Part shown: positions 13,101-26,120 of the stretch, piece by piece | How the letters are laid out: every line of letters begins with the position of its first letter | Numbering within the stretch: position 1 is the stretch's first letter | Source: Tubiluchus corallicola | Taxonomy: Eukaryota; Priapulida; Priapulimorpha; Priapulimorphida; Tubiluchidae | Reading direction: 5' to 3' | DNA length: 64,000 nucleotides | NCBI GenBank assembly: GCA_030141605.1 | Contig: JAQGDQ010000123.1 | Span: forward strand, 248,001-312,000 | The notes under the pieces: generated by a model | Databases searched by the model: none | What the model saw: the letters and a program-made list of their open reading frames with translations, nothing else | What the model was told of the DNA's origin: nothing | Translations under genes and position numbers: made by a program

Positions 13101-16100
13101 AAGAGAGGATGTTATTTGAATTTAAGATTTTGCTCTCTGCTAAATTAAGAATTTAAGTTGAATCACGCCATACACGTCTGATCTTTTAAAAACGTTCGAG
13201 AGGTGATATCTTTAGCCACATTGTCACCATGCTGAGAACTAGTTATTAAGTTAACAAGTATTCTGAAAACAACGCTGAAGGTACTTTTAATGTTAAGCGA
13301 TAATTTTAATGATATTGTTATCAGCAATGTCTAAACTACTTTTTGAAACCCAATCATATTTTGCATTCAGTGCTGCTTGAATTGTTTACATTTAATGTTT
13401 AGTATATGAAGGGCAACATTTTACAAGATTTCTTTTATCCATCCATTCTTAGGTCAGTGGAATCTTAATGCTGTTACCTGGTACATAATTTTTTTAGGTT
13501 TTTGCCAAACTGCATTAATTTTTCTGCGAGGACATCTTCCGAGCAAACTCAGGACATTATAATGTCCAAGCTGGACAGGTATTGTGTTTATTTATATTTT
13601 ACGCTAGCCATTTTTTATTAACAAATAGTTATTTAGTTTTGTTTGGAGCTAGTACTGTTTTGATGTTGAAATATCTCCCACTTGAGATTCAACTTCTAAC
13701 TGAAATAGCTTACAGTGTAGGTTAACTTGCAATCAGGACGGGATTACTCTATAGGTTAGTATAGGTTGCAGCCTAGGGCCCCTCGAGCGTGGGGGGGGGG
13801 GCATATTTTGCATTGCTGAATAAGTCATATGACTTAAATAAAATTTCAACTGTAAAAAACGTCAAAAAGTCTGAAAACTCAATTTTAAAAAAGTGGCACC
13901 TTTGAGATAAAGGACTCTTGGTTGAGGCCATTTATTTGAGATAAAGTGTCCTAGCTCGAGGTCCTTTATTTGATATATGAGCCTCCACCTATTTAGATGT
14001 CGCTAAAATTTATCACAAGAACGAATATTCAAGATGAGCAGGGTAAGGAGTGGCTCCATCTGAGGGGGCTGCATAATTTTCTTGGCCTAGGGGCACCATA
14101 AGATCATAATCCAGCCTTCTTTGCAATCCAAAACCTATATCAACCCTAGTGAAGCTTGTACTTTTGCAAAATCTTGAATCTTGTACAAACACACAGATTT
14201 CCCACTAGATCTTCACTTACATAAATGCTGTACAGATTTTAATCACACCACTAAAGTTTTCAGCAACTTATTTTGTGTTGGCTGTAATTGGGATGGGCAC
14301 TTAAATAGTTAATTTGGCCAAATCTCAAGTGGAAAAAGATCTGCTTAAATCAATATAATAAATTAATTTTTCCTGAATAATGTTAAAATTATGTACAATA
14401 AACGGTCATGAATAGTTTACGACATTTTTGATTGCCCACAATTCATTTATATAAGGCAAACATAGTGTGATGCTTTTCTTATTACAGAAACAGTAAAAAA
14501 ATGTTTATTGTAGGCCCTTTCACTATATTTGTACACAAAATTATTGTAAATGTGTTAGATGAAATAAATTACTTATAACTTATGACTGAACACTAATAAT
14601 TGAAGTCAGTCAGATTACCAGCTGTGAAAAATTCCAGAAGGCTGAAGACATATACAGCAGCAATCTGGTAGAGGTAAATGAAAGTCATTTTTGCATTTTG
14701 CACATAGTTAAAATTTCAATCTGCCATTTAAACTCATTTTCTTTATTTGGTTACCAGCCCAACAACATTTGATTTTTTCTGATACATTAATTTAAGGAAA
14801 GTCACACTCTTGCTAACAAGTCATATATCTTTTTATTTTCTTACCAGGCGCCGTAAAGGTTTGTTTGCTCCCCCTGTTGGTAAAAAGATGATTGTATTTG
14901 TTGATGACGTTAATATGCCAGCTAAAGAAAAATATGGAGCCCAACCTCCAATAGAGCTTCTTAGACAGGTAGCTTATATTTAATTATTAGCTTTACTTTA
15001 GTTCATTAAAGTAACATCCAAAACATGTGTATAGCTCAATGTGCCATCTACAATACTTTAGCACATGGCTGTCAATGCATGGGCACAGTAGGCAGTTGCC
15101 TTGGCCTCACAAGTACAGGAGCCCTATTCTAGTCTATATGTATTGTGACTTGCTGTCAATAAATAAATACTGTGCACTATACTAAATATAAATTGTGTCT
15201 ACCACTCTCTCCCTACATTGTACAGAAAAATAATGTCGGATGACTTGAAATCTGTGTTTCCCAATGCTGAAATTGCACTTAGAGAGTTCACGTGAATGGT
15301 ATTCATTTTCAAGACTGAAACTTTAAAAAAATCAGCTTTGTAGCACAGTGAGGCAGCAGCATTTGAACTGGCTTTCACTCATGAATAATGACATCCTGAA
15401 GACCATTGACTTCAAGCCAATTATAACTGAATTGTGTTGAACGTTTGATTAATAATAAATAATTTGTAGTAATCTCATACTTTGCCATCTCCGTCTGCGT
15501 GGTTTACTAATTGAGTATCATTTATGTGTTGGAATTTTCGTGTTTTTCAAGGCTCTTGTTGTATTGTACAAGTATTCCGTGTTATTTGTTATGTGTTGCT
15601 TATCTTTGCTGTACCGCATGTTTTTTAATGTTTAAACATTGATTTTGTTTATACGTTCCAATACAATAAAATTATACGTTTAATTTTATCGACCATTTAC
15701 ATCTATATTCCTGTGAATGGTTGTGTAGGTAGTGCATTGTTTTGCCCGAGGGCATATAATGCTGTTAAGATGGCCAAGCTTTAGCACTAGCTGCCCAACT
15801 ACCATTTTGTATGGATAATTGTTAGGATACTGTTTATAGTTTATTGATGTGATGTACATTTGCAACAATGTGAATCCCTTGGGACAGGGAAAGTTTTTTG
15901 TCAAATTAAGCTAGGTTAGTAGAAGAAAATTTAATTTGCACAAACTTAGTTCTGTTAGGTAAAAAAGCTTTTCAAGTCTGTGGAACTGTAACTGCAGGTA
16001 TTTGCAAAATTTTTGAAGGAAACTGCTATTGTAAATTTGTAGCTTAACCTTTTGTAAACTTGCAATGAATACCATCATTGCCTTTATAGATGTCTTTTAA

Positions 16101-19100
16101 AAGTATGGGAATCATATAATGAATAGCAATCTGAACTTTTTTAAATTTTCACATCAACTACAACCTTATTGCAACTGTTAGTTTTTAAGAATTACTATAT
16201 GTTATTAGCTTCTCTTTGTAATATTTAATATAAAACTGCATCTAGATACAGTTTGAGATATAACATTCGCATTTGTGAAAATAGCAGCTGCTATTTTTTA
16301 TGTTAATTTTTCACTAATGTGTTTTGTGCATTTAGATGATGGACCATGGTCACTGGTTTGATAGAAAAGATACGAGTGAGCTTCGACTTGCAGATGTTGT
16401 AAGTACTGAAAAAATTACAGTATTCCATAAACCACTTTATATGCATTCCGCAAAACTGGGATCAGTAAAACAATTATGTTCTTAGCAATGTAATAAGCCT
16501 TTTCACAATTCCAGCGATCGATGATGATCATAAAAAGGTCAAAGGTTAAGTGAACCAGACAACGCATTTGTGTACACTTGATAACGCCTTGCAAGCCCAT
16601 GTTATTGTAATAATATCAATTTTAACAGCTAGCTAAAACCTTACCTAGTTCATTTTTCTTGTTCATAAGCAAGATCCTACTAGCAAGTCATTCTACATCG
16701 CACAGACTAATGCTAATTAAATCCATGTAAAACAATAAGGAAATAACGTCGCAACTGAAGTTACTGAACTGATGTGGTAGACAGATTTGCTTTACCCACA
16801 TGTCACGTCGTGGTTGTAGTTAAGACGTATTGCTGGGGCATCACTTATCATTTGGCCGACCGCAACTGCTCATGCACACAGCAAAACTGTGAAAAGACTT
16901 GTACAATAGAACCTAAACGATTCTATGGGAAACTGTTGGTGACTTGCTGTTTTTACCATGTAGAGCTAGTGAAGCTTTTACTGACTTAATTTACAGGCAT
17001 TTGTCTATGCAATGGGTCCTCCCGGTGGGGGTAGAAATGAGGTCTCAAGCAGGTTCATACGACACATGAATATCATTTCCATAGATGAATTTAATGATGA
17101 AACAATGTCTCGTATATTTGGCATGATCATAGACTGGCACTTTGCACGAGGGTTTGATTCATTGTTTCGCCGACTTGGAAAGGTATATAATCATCTTTTT
17201 GTAACCTTTTTCTTGCATTATTGTAAATTCAGTTGTATTACATTTGTAAACTCGCTAACAGGAAACACCAGAACTGCACGAATTTAGCCAAAATAAGCTA
17301 TTTTATTCATAACAGTACAGATGTACTATGTAAACCAATGTTACAGAGGGGAGTGTTAGCACAATTGAACACATTTACAGCAATTGCATGTAAACAATCT
17401 AGTGTACAGAGTTTTTGTCCATTTTAAAACAACATGAACTTTGCAAAGCCTGCTGGCAATTAGATGCTGAAAAGTGTTTTTTTTACAATAATTTTTGCTT
17501 GCTTCTGTATTTATTAGGCGACATTTACCTTTTTCTTTAAATACTGAATATAAACACGAATACTTTGCATTTAATATAATATGTAAATTAATTATCATAT
17601 TTTGCACATCTTGTTTACATAGGTGGAACAACTTTCGAAGTTTTTTTGCGATTACGAAATTTGATTCATTTCACATTTATTGACATCATTATTTCGAAAG
17701 TAACTTCTAGCTTATACTAGTTGCATGTCGGAAAAATCTATCTGACACAAACCATCTCATTAAAATCTGCGCAACCACATAATGAATAGCTTAACTACAG
17801 TAAACATTTACTAGTTATAAAATCATTGCTATTTATTGGTCTGATTCGGCTTTGTCTAGTGCAAATTGTTGTACCGAGCCTGCACATGAGAGCGAGATGG
17901 GTTTGTCTGTCTGAAATAGAAAGTAAAGCTTGTTTAATAAAAATCTGTGCACCAAACTTTGTAAAACAACTTTTAATCAAGTGCGCAGTTAGGCAAAAGT
18001 TCGTGCAGGGTGAGACAAGTTGTTTCAAACAGATTTTATCTCATGTACGTATTGTATAAGAAGCAAAAAAAATCGTATTATGTGCTCATGTTTTGTGTTA
18101 ATTTTGACAGATGCTAATTCAAGCCACTATGTACGTCTACAAACAAGCAACTCTTAACTTTTTGCCAACTCCATCAAAGTCGCATTATGTGTTCAATCTC
18201 CGAGACTTCTCACGAATCATACGTGGAATTGTGCTTGTGGACAGCTCAAGGATGAGTGAGGGTAACAAGCTGGTTCGTCTTTGGGTGCATGAAGTTTACC
18301 GTGTTTTCTACGATCGACTGATAGATGATGCAGACAGGTAGAAGTCTAATTTCATTGTTTAAATAAGGCTCACTTCTTACTAACATTACTTGGAGATGTG
18401 TACCTCAGTTATCACCTAACACTACGAAGGTAACTTGAAAGTGAAGTAGTAAATTTGTTAGTTTTTAACTATTTTTAGTTGTTTTAGTGGACTTATTTTA
18501 AAGGAATGAGTTTGTCTTAGTTTTGCCTCTTAGTTAAAGCATGAACAATGTTTATAAAAGTTGATTTACATAATTTAATTTATAAACAGAGCCGTCTCAA
18601 CAACATTATAGGCCCCCAAGCAAAGCAGTGCAATGAGGCCCTACCTACTAATATTTTTTTATTTATTTGATATTTATTTATGTTAGCCATAACAAATTAA
18701 CACAATAATAATAAAAAAAGATACAACACAATAAAATACACTCACAGGTGTAAAAATTTTACTGGTTGATAAAATTAAAAATTTATTTTGGTACTTCCAA
18801 CAAAATCTGTGTTTAAACATTAAAAAACATGCTGTACAGGAAAGATTAATCAACACAAACATTTGAACAATATAACATGAGCCTTGAAAAACAAAAATTT
18901 AAACATTGACAGCAAGTCACGTATTGATATACATAGATTAGCATGGGGCCCCCGAGCAACTGCCCATGCATTAAGATGGCCTTTTTTATGAATACTGTAA
19001 ACCGTAAAATTTAATAAAAGTATAGTAAACAGTAAGTCCATCCTGGAAGTGTTCACGAATTTTGAGAATAAAGCAAGATGCAAACATTTACTGGTGCATA

Positions 19101-22100
19101 TATTACACTAATGTTTAGTCAAGATTGTTCTTTACAACAGCATGTCGGCTTTGTTTGATGATAGGTGCTAAATTTATAAAACCATAAAGCACTAGATATT
19201 GTTAGTAATTTAGCTGTTCCCACTCTTGTATTAATGATTAACTAATGAAAAACACCATTTACTTTTGTCACTTATTTTCACTCGGGTTATCACCTAGTAT
19301 TACCTGCCCACTAATGTAACAGAATGTGCTGACAAATTTGAAGTTTCTTGTATCCAATAATATCATTATTAATATAGTACATTATTGTGGAACTCTCACA
19401 GCACTTTGTTTAATGTGTCAAAAACCAAATGTCTATACTTTATCCCCAAAAAGATTCGAAATATTGTAGCTGGAAAAGTTTTTCTTAACCAATTAATGTC
19501 ATTAAAAGTGAAAAATATCTGTGGCACATATTATCTGATTATTATAGTGGTGACCAGTCAGATTATTTTAAGCAAATGCTAATTCATGAAGTAATAAATT
19601 ATGCATTATAGCACAAAAGAAATAACAAGTATTTTGTTCAAATCGTATTTCATAGGAATTTTTCGTAGCAGCATATGAATATCCTATAGTATTTCCTATC
19701 GTATATCCTATAGATATAATATTGCGATGCTCAAATCGGCATATAATGTTGCTCCTAGTAGAATTAATTAGGTACGAGAGCGTCTTATATATGTGCGCTT
19801 AATAAGGTTCCACACTTTAACATATTAATGAGGAAGAGCTGCTACAGCTTAAGAAATTGCTTTCTTGCTGATGAAAATGACATTATGATTAGTGGTTGTA
19901 TAAACTCTGATGCGTTATTTGAGTCACTATTTTTAACAACTGTCAAAAGATATTATATGATGATTTTAAGGTGTAAATTTTTAGGCATGGTACTTTTAAT
20001 ATGCATTTTAGATTTTTAGTTAATAAGTTTAATCTGTTTTACAAATAATTTTATGTGTGTTGTAAATAGATGTAATATGGTACTATGTGTATTGAATTAA
20101 CGTAAAATCTCAATCTTGCCTTACTGTGAAATAAAACCAGATATTTTTGAAAATCTTTAAACCTTATGTAATTTGCTTGGAATGTAGTGTTTCACATAAA
20201 TACCAATTCGTAAAAGCTTTAAAGTCTAGTTTGCAAAAAAATAGCTTGCACTTTTTTCTAGTTTATAATACTACTTATAGTCACACATATTTTTTACATA
20301 TTTCAGTGTAGCTTTCGTTTTTTTTTTGTGAATTCCATTCGTAGGGAATTTTAGGCATTTAGTTAGGACATGCAACTGGGTAACATTTTGCAAACAATTA
20401 TTATGGTTTCATGAATTTTACTGCATTAATGTGTTTCTTGACTAAGTTAATCGTTTTATACAGATTGCAGTTTTTTGACATTGTTCAGAAAGCTTGTGAT
20501 ACGTATTTCCGTGCAAACATTGACCGACTTCTTGGCCACTTAGCTGTGGAAAACCAATGTGTCACTGATGATGATGTGAGGAGTCTGATGTTTGGCGACT
20601 ATCTGCATCCAAGTAACGATCCAACTGAACCAAAATTGTATGACGAAGTGACTGACCTCAATGCATTGATTTCCTTAATGGAACAGTATGTGTAATTCTT
20701 GTTTGCTTTTGCATATATCAACTTCACTTGCTTACAATATAATCATTGGACAATATTTGTTTGTCCTTTCTGCTTTTGTTTTTAATTTAATATTAAATGT
20801 AATGTAAAAAAAATTATAATTTGTGTAAAAAACTAGTAAGTACTCTAGTACAAATTAGTTATATATCTGCTACTGTAGATGAAATGGTTTAGCTAATAGT
20901 ATAGAATACAAGCGGAGCTAAAAACTAGCAGAGAACCTGTCATTGTGACGATGAGCTTCTGTGTTTCCAAAAGAGGCTTGGCACAAATTCTTATTCAGTA
21001 ACTATTATGTTAAAATTAATTTTTTTGATTTATCTTTATTTCAAAAATTTAACTAATAGTTGATTTGAAACTTATTATTAATTAATAATGTGAAATTAAT
21101 TTAATTAGTATTAATTTATAAGGGACATGTTAATTTCCTGATTAAGATGCAAACACTTTATCTGACTATTTCCATTAAAATTTCATGTTAAGCTGCCACA
21201 GTAGCATTCATTTTCTATAACAATATGAACGCTGTCTACAGAATACTCATTTTTTTCTGTTTATTTATGCTGACTGTTATTTCATTGTATCTAGGTATCT
21301 AGATGATTATAATTCCTCCAGTAAAACACAAATGCCACTAGTTATGTTTAAATTTGCTATTGAGCACATCAGCCGCATTAGTAGAATTCTAAAACAGGAT
21401 GATGGGCATGCACTGCTAGTAGGTAAGCTCAACTCTTATCTTTGTCTGATACACAGAAATATGTACTATGTAGGGTGGAATAATATGCACTTTATATGAT
21501 GGGTGCAAAAATAACAATATTGGACTCATAATGATATATAAGGACCTGGATCACTATGCTGATCACTATTATTAAACGTGAATCCAAATGTCTAACTCCA
21601 GCTAAAATAAGCAAAACGTATATGGAACACGTGCAAATTAACTCACACGTACGAATTGAATTTAAACTTTAAATGAAATTGTTAATACTTCTTTTATGCA
21701 TTTGACAGTCCTATTTTTGTAGAGTGGACAAATGTTATTATATCCTATTCCTTTCATGTTTTTTTGCTTGAAATGACTGTATAATTGTTTGTAAATTTCA
21801 CTTAAATCTTATATTGATGTCCATGAAATGAAATACTGAAATCCATCTGTAATAAAATTGGCTAAAAACAGGAAGAACCATTAGAGATTAGGACTTGGAC
21901 CTCCTTGGAACATAGAGCTCCCTTCAATCTGTTAACTACTTACTGAATCCCGTCTGGGTTGGGATCTCACAGTGTCCCCTTCAATCTGTTAACTACTTGC
22001 TCAATCCCATCCTGGTTGGGGCCTCACAGTGTTTCCTTCAATCTGTTAACTACTTGCTCAGTTCCGTCCGGGTTGGGATCTCACAATGTTCCCCTCAATC

Positions 22101-25100
22101 TGTTAACTCATTCCCATCCTGGTTGCGATCTCACAGTGTCCCAATCTCATTCCCTTCAATCTCATTCTGCTCTTACAAAGTGATTTCTTTCTTATTTGTA
22201 TCTAATTTATTTACCCATCTGTATGGTACATGATACATGGCAGTGTTCTTAGAATACTCATTTTTTCTGATTCTAGAGGACTGACTCACATTTTATGAAT
22301 TTGTTCAGTACATATTTATATAATTTTCCGTGTTGTGATCTCTTTATGTTGTGCAACAAAAACAATTTTCTTTCGTGAAAAACAAATTGATCTCATCTTA
22401 TTTTATCTAATATGGCAGTGTGGGCTAGTCTACAGTGTAGAATTTTCAGCATAGTTCACTGTTCAGTGTAAGTTCGTTGCAAATAAACTTTTATTTTATT
22501 TTCTCCTTATTTTTTACAGCCATCACTGCTTAGAGCTGTGCTCATTTAAATATTTGTGTCAATGCACTGCATTCCTTTTATATAGTTTCCACTTGCCCCG
22601 GTATTGTTATTTATGTATACATGTATCCAAAGATAATGTGTGCCTATTTTTTTCTGTTTGTCAAATATTTTTTGTTTCCTAGGTGTTGGCGGAAGTGGGC
22701 GGCACAGTGCTACAAAACTAGCAACATTCATGGCTGGTTATCAGTTGTTTCAGATCCAAATCACTAGAACTTACACTACTGCTGATTGGAGAGAAGATAT
22801 AAAGCTGGTAAGGATGGCAAGAAAGTTCGGTTAGATTTGTGCTTATAATTCATTTCAATTTGCCTTTATTTCAGCATAAAACTGTCTATAACACAAAAAA
22901 ACGAATTACTATAGACAAAAATGCAAAAACTAATTAACAAAAAATTATTAAAATGTACCACCCACACCGTGTGACTGTAATTATCATTTTGCAATCTGTC
23001 ATTGGTATTTTTTATTCACTGAGATTCTATAACGTAAGTTATTCATAATATTTTTCAGTCACTTAGTCAGTATTAATATAGTTTTATTAGTCTGGCACTA
23101 ATAATTTGATATATTTAGTGGCTCACCTTTTTCAATTCTAAGTTCATTTTTAGAATTCATATATTACCACAATGTTTTCTTATCTAAAATTTTTAGGTAC
23201 TTCGAAAGGCAGGAACAGAAGGCAAGCCCATTGTTTTTCTGTTTAGTGACAACCAGATTAAGAACGAATCATACGTGGAAGATATTAACATGATACTTAA
23301 TACAGGAGATGTACCAAATCTCTACCCACCAGATGAAAAAGCTGAAATCATTGAGAAAATGCAAGCAATTGCAAAAAATGAAGTATGAAACTTGGCATGC
23401 AGCGTGCAATGTAGTTTTCCAAAACGAGTTTAATTACCAGTTGCAATGCTTGCTTTAAGCTGTGTTTTAAATTCTTGACTGTTGCTTCGTCGCTGTGTTT
23501 TTTACGCGATCTTTGGTTGTTTTCTCACTGTTTATTTTTGATAATCATGTGTGTTTATGATGCTGCAGCTTTTGATGTTTTTGCTTTTAATAAGAGCAGG
23601 ATTTTTTATTTAGCTAATTGCTAATCTGTAGCAGGTAAGATTTATTTACTAACTAATATTACCGTATGGAAATAGTTTGTTTATTAATTTGATAGCAAAA
23701 AAACTTACATTCCAACAGTTGTAATAGTGAAATTTGACCAGAGCTTTTTGATTAGAAGCTTTAGCCAACGTTATCAAAGACCAGTTGACTCAAAAGAACC
23801 CATTGGTCTTTGTGTCCAAGTCATGTAGTCATGTAGTTGGTCTGGGGAAAGTCTATTTTTTCTCCGTCATTTTTTTTGCTATTTTATAAATACCAAAATT
23901 CATTTAATTTAACTGCTAGGTGGTGTTTTTCTATTAAAATTAAACACATTTTTTGGAAACTCTGTTTGGTAATTCATTACCGACCAGTAAGTTTTTGTGT
24001 TTATAATTACATTTGTAACTTACTTCAGCTGATGTCGACACCTTGATGCACAAACTTTTTTTAACTTTATGTTTTTTTATTCAGTTATACATGTAATTGC
24101 ATTTATGGTTTACATACTGATGTGGGCTGGGAGCCCCATACATGAAAAAAACGCCGCAAATTGTACGGGCCATAAAGGGTTTTGACTGCATGCTAAATAA
24201 CTAATTCTTAACATTTACTTATCAGGGTAGGACAATCGAAGCTACACCATTAGCGATGTTTAACTTTTTCATCGAGCGTGTGCGAAAAAATTTGCACATT
24301 GTGTTCACCGTGAGTCCGATTGGTGACGCGCTCCGTAATCGACTACGGATGTTTCCATCACTTATAAACTGTTGCACTATTGACTGGTTTCAAGTATGTG
24401 TAAATATTTTTTATCTAAATTCGAACAGTAGTTAAAATTAGCAAGCAAATTTTTAAAGCTAAGTTTTTCTTCAGCTTAGAATGCAGATGTTTAATATTAT
24501 GCAAATAGTTCACTGAAAAGTAAAAAAAACTGTTTCCTTGATTTTGAAAAGTTTTAGTTTTAGTGCTTCTAATATCTGTCATATTATGATCTTATAATAT
24601 TCTTAAATTTGTTTCTAAGAAAACCAGATTGAGTCACTCATGAACATTAGACAATGCAGACAATGCAATGCAACCTGTGAAAATGACAAACTGAGCTTCT
24701 AATCAAATACCAAACAACAGTTTTTATGAGTAATCAAAAACAAAATGACTGGTTCACCTTTATTGTAGTTTGAGTAGCATGGTTAATAGAATTCGGCAAT
24801 AATAATATTGTGATCTAGTTACTAAATCACGTTCTTTAGGCCATGTTGTGTTTAGCATTCTGCTAAGGTAAACTTTTGCTGCAACTAGCAATTAAACTCG
24901 TAATGTGATGCACACTTTCATGTAGGGTTTCTCTGTCTTTGTTTTTGTCTTTAATACAATTCATTAAATTTCCATACCATTCATTTATTGTCTATTTGAT
25001 CAGGCTTGGCCTGAAGATGCATTGGAGATGGTGGCTCATAGATTCTTGACTGATTTAAACTTCCCTGAAGAACTGCACAACCACTGTGTTGAACTGTGTA

Positions 25101-25917
25101 AAATTTTCCATAGCAGCGTTAGAAAACAAAGTCAAAAGTACGTATTCTACTTACCATGCCTTCCTTTATGTAGCAGATTGTTTTGTTCGTCGTGTTTGAC
25201 TCGTTTTGCCCTCTTAATAGAACATCTATGTTGTGAATAATCCAAGTCAATTTGTGCAGGCTGTTGTTTTAATAATGGCTACTATGTTACTTGCATTGCA
25301 AAGGATTTTTCGTTTCAAAATACTACTAAATTTGGATAATTTTTTTTCTTTAATATGTCTAGTAAAGAATAAGTTCATAGTTATTTACAAGTTAAATGCA
25401 TCTTGTATATAATAGTCACAGTATAATATGTAAACACGTATAGAAAAATTTCAGCAAAAGTCTAGTGACTGTATTTCCTAACTATCAGGATGTAGAGTCT
25501 TGCTGTACAATTAAGTATACTGTATAGGAACAATAGGTGCAAAGAAAAAACTAGTTACTGACATGTTATTCTTAAACAATAGATATTTTGACATATTGCG
25601 TCGCTACAATTACGTTACTCCCACATCGTATCTTGAACTAATCCTTACATTTAAAACATTATTGCAACATAAGCGGGATGAAATTACATCCATGAAGAAC
25701 CGGTACATTGCTGGGATTGACAAACTGGACTTTGCTGCTTCACAGGTTCGTGTTGTTTAACACTTTGCTGAGTTACTTTTGCCAATAATGTGGACAATAT
25801 GTAATTCTGTTTTTTTTTCTGATGACCGATTTATGTTGTTTTATGATGGTACATAGTTATGAATTATCAAAACTATCAAAAAGTATTTTATTTTTGTTTA
25901 TTACATATTTCTATATC

Positions 25918-26014
<97 letters not shown>

Positions 26015-26023
26015 CCTCTTCCT

Positions 26024-26120
<97 letters not shown>

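Larger units (their letters stand above)
18338..20463 (+). other. Intron of 2.1 kb occupied largely by transposon remains
   Basis: It holds the hAT derivative (18587-18984) and the LINE relic (19385-20020). The remaining parts, 18338-18586, 18993-19384 and 20021-20463, show no feature I recognise. Confidence 0.55.

Noticed and set aside
22697-22708. Possible loss of the AAA4 Walker lysine (GSGRHS)
   Set aside because: Arginine at this place is the normal state in AAA4 of axonemal dyneins, so it is not evidence of decay.
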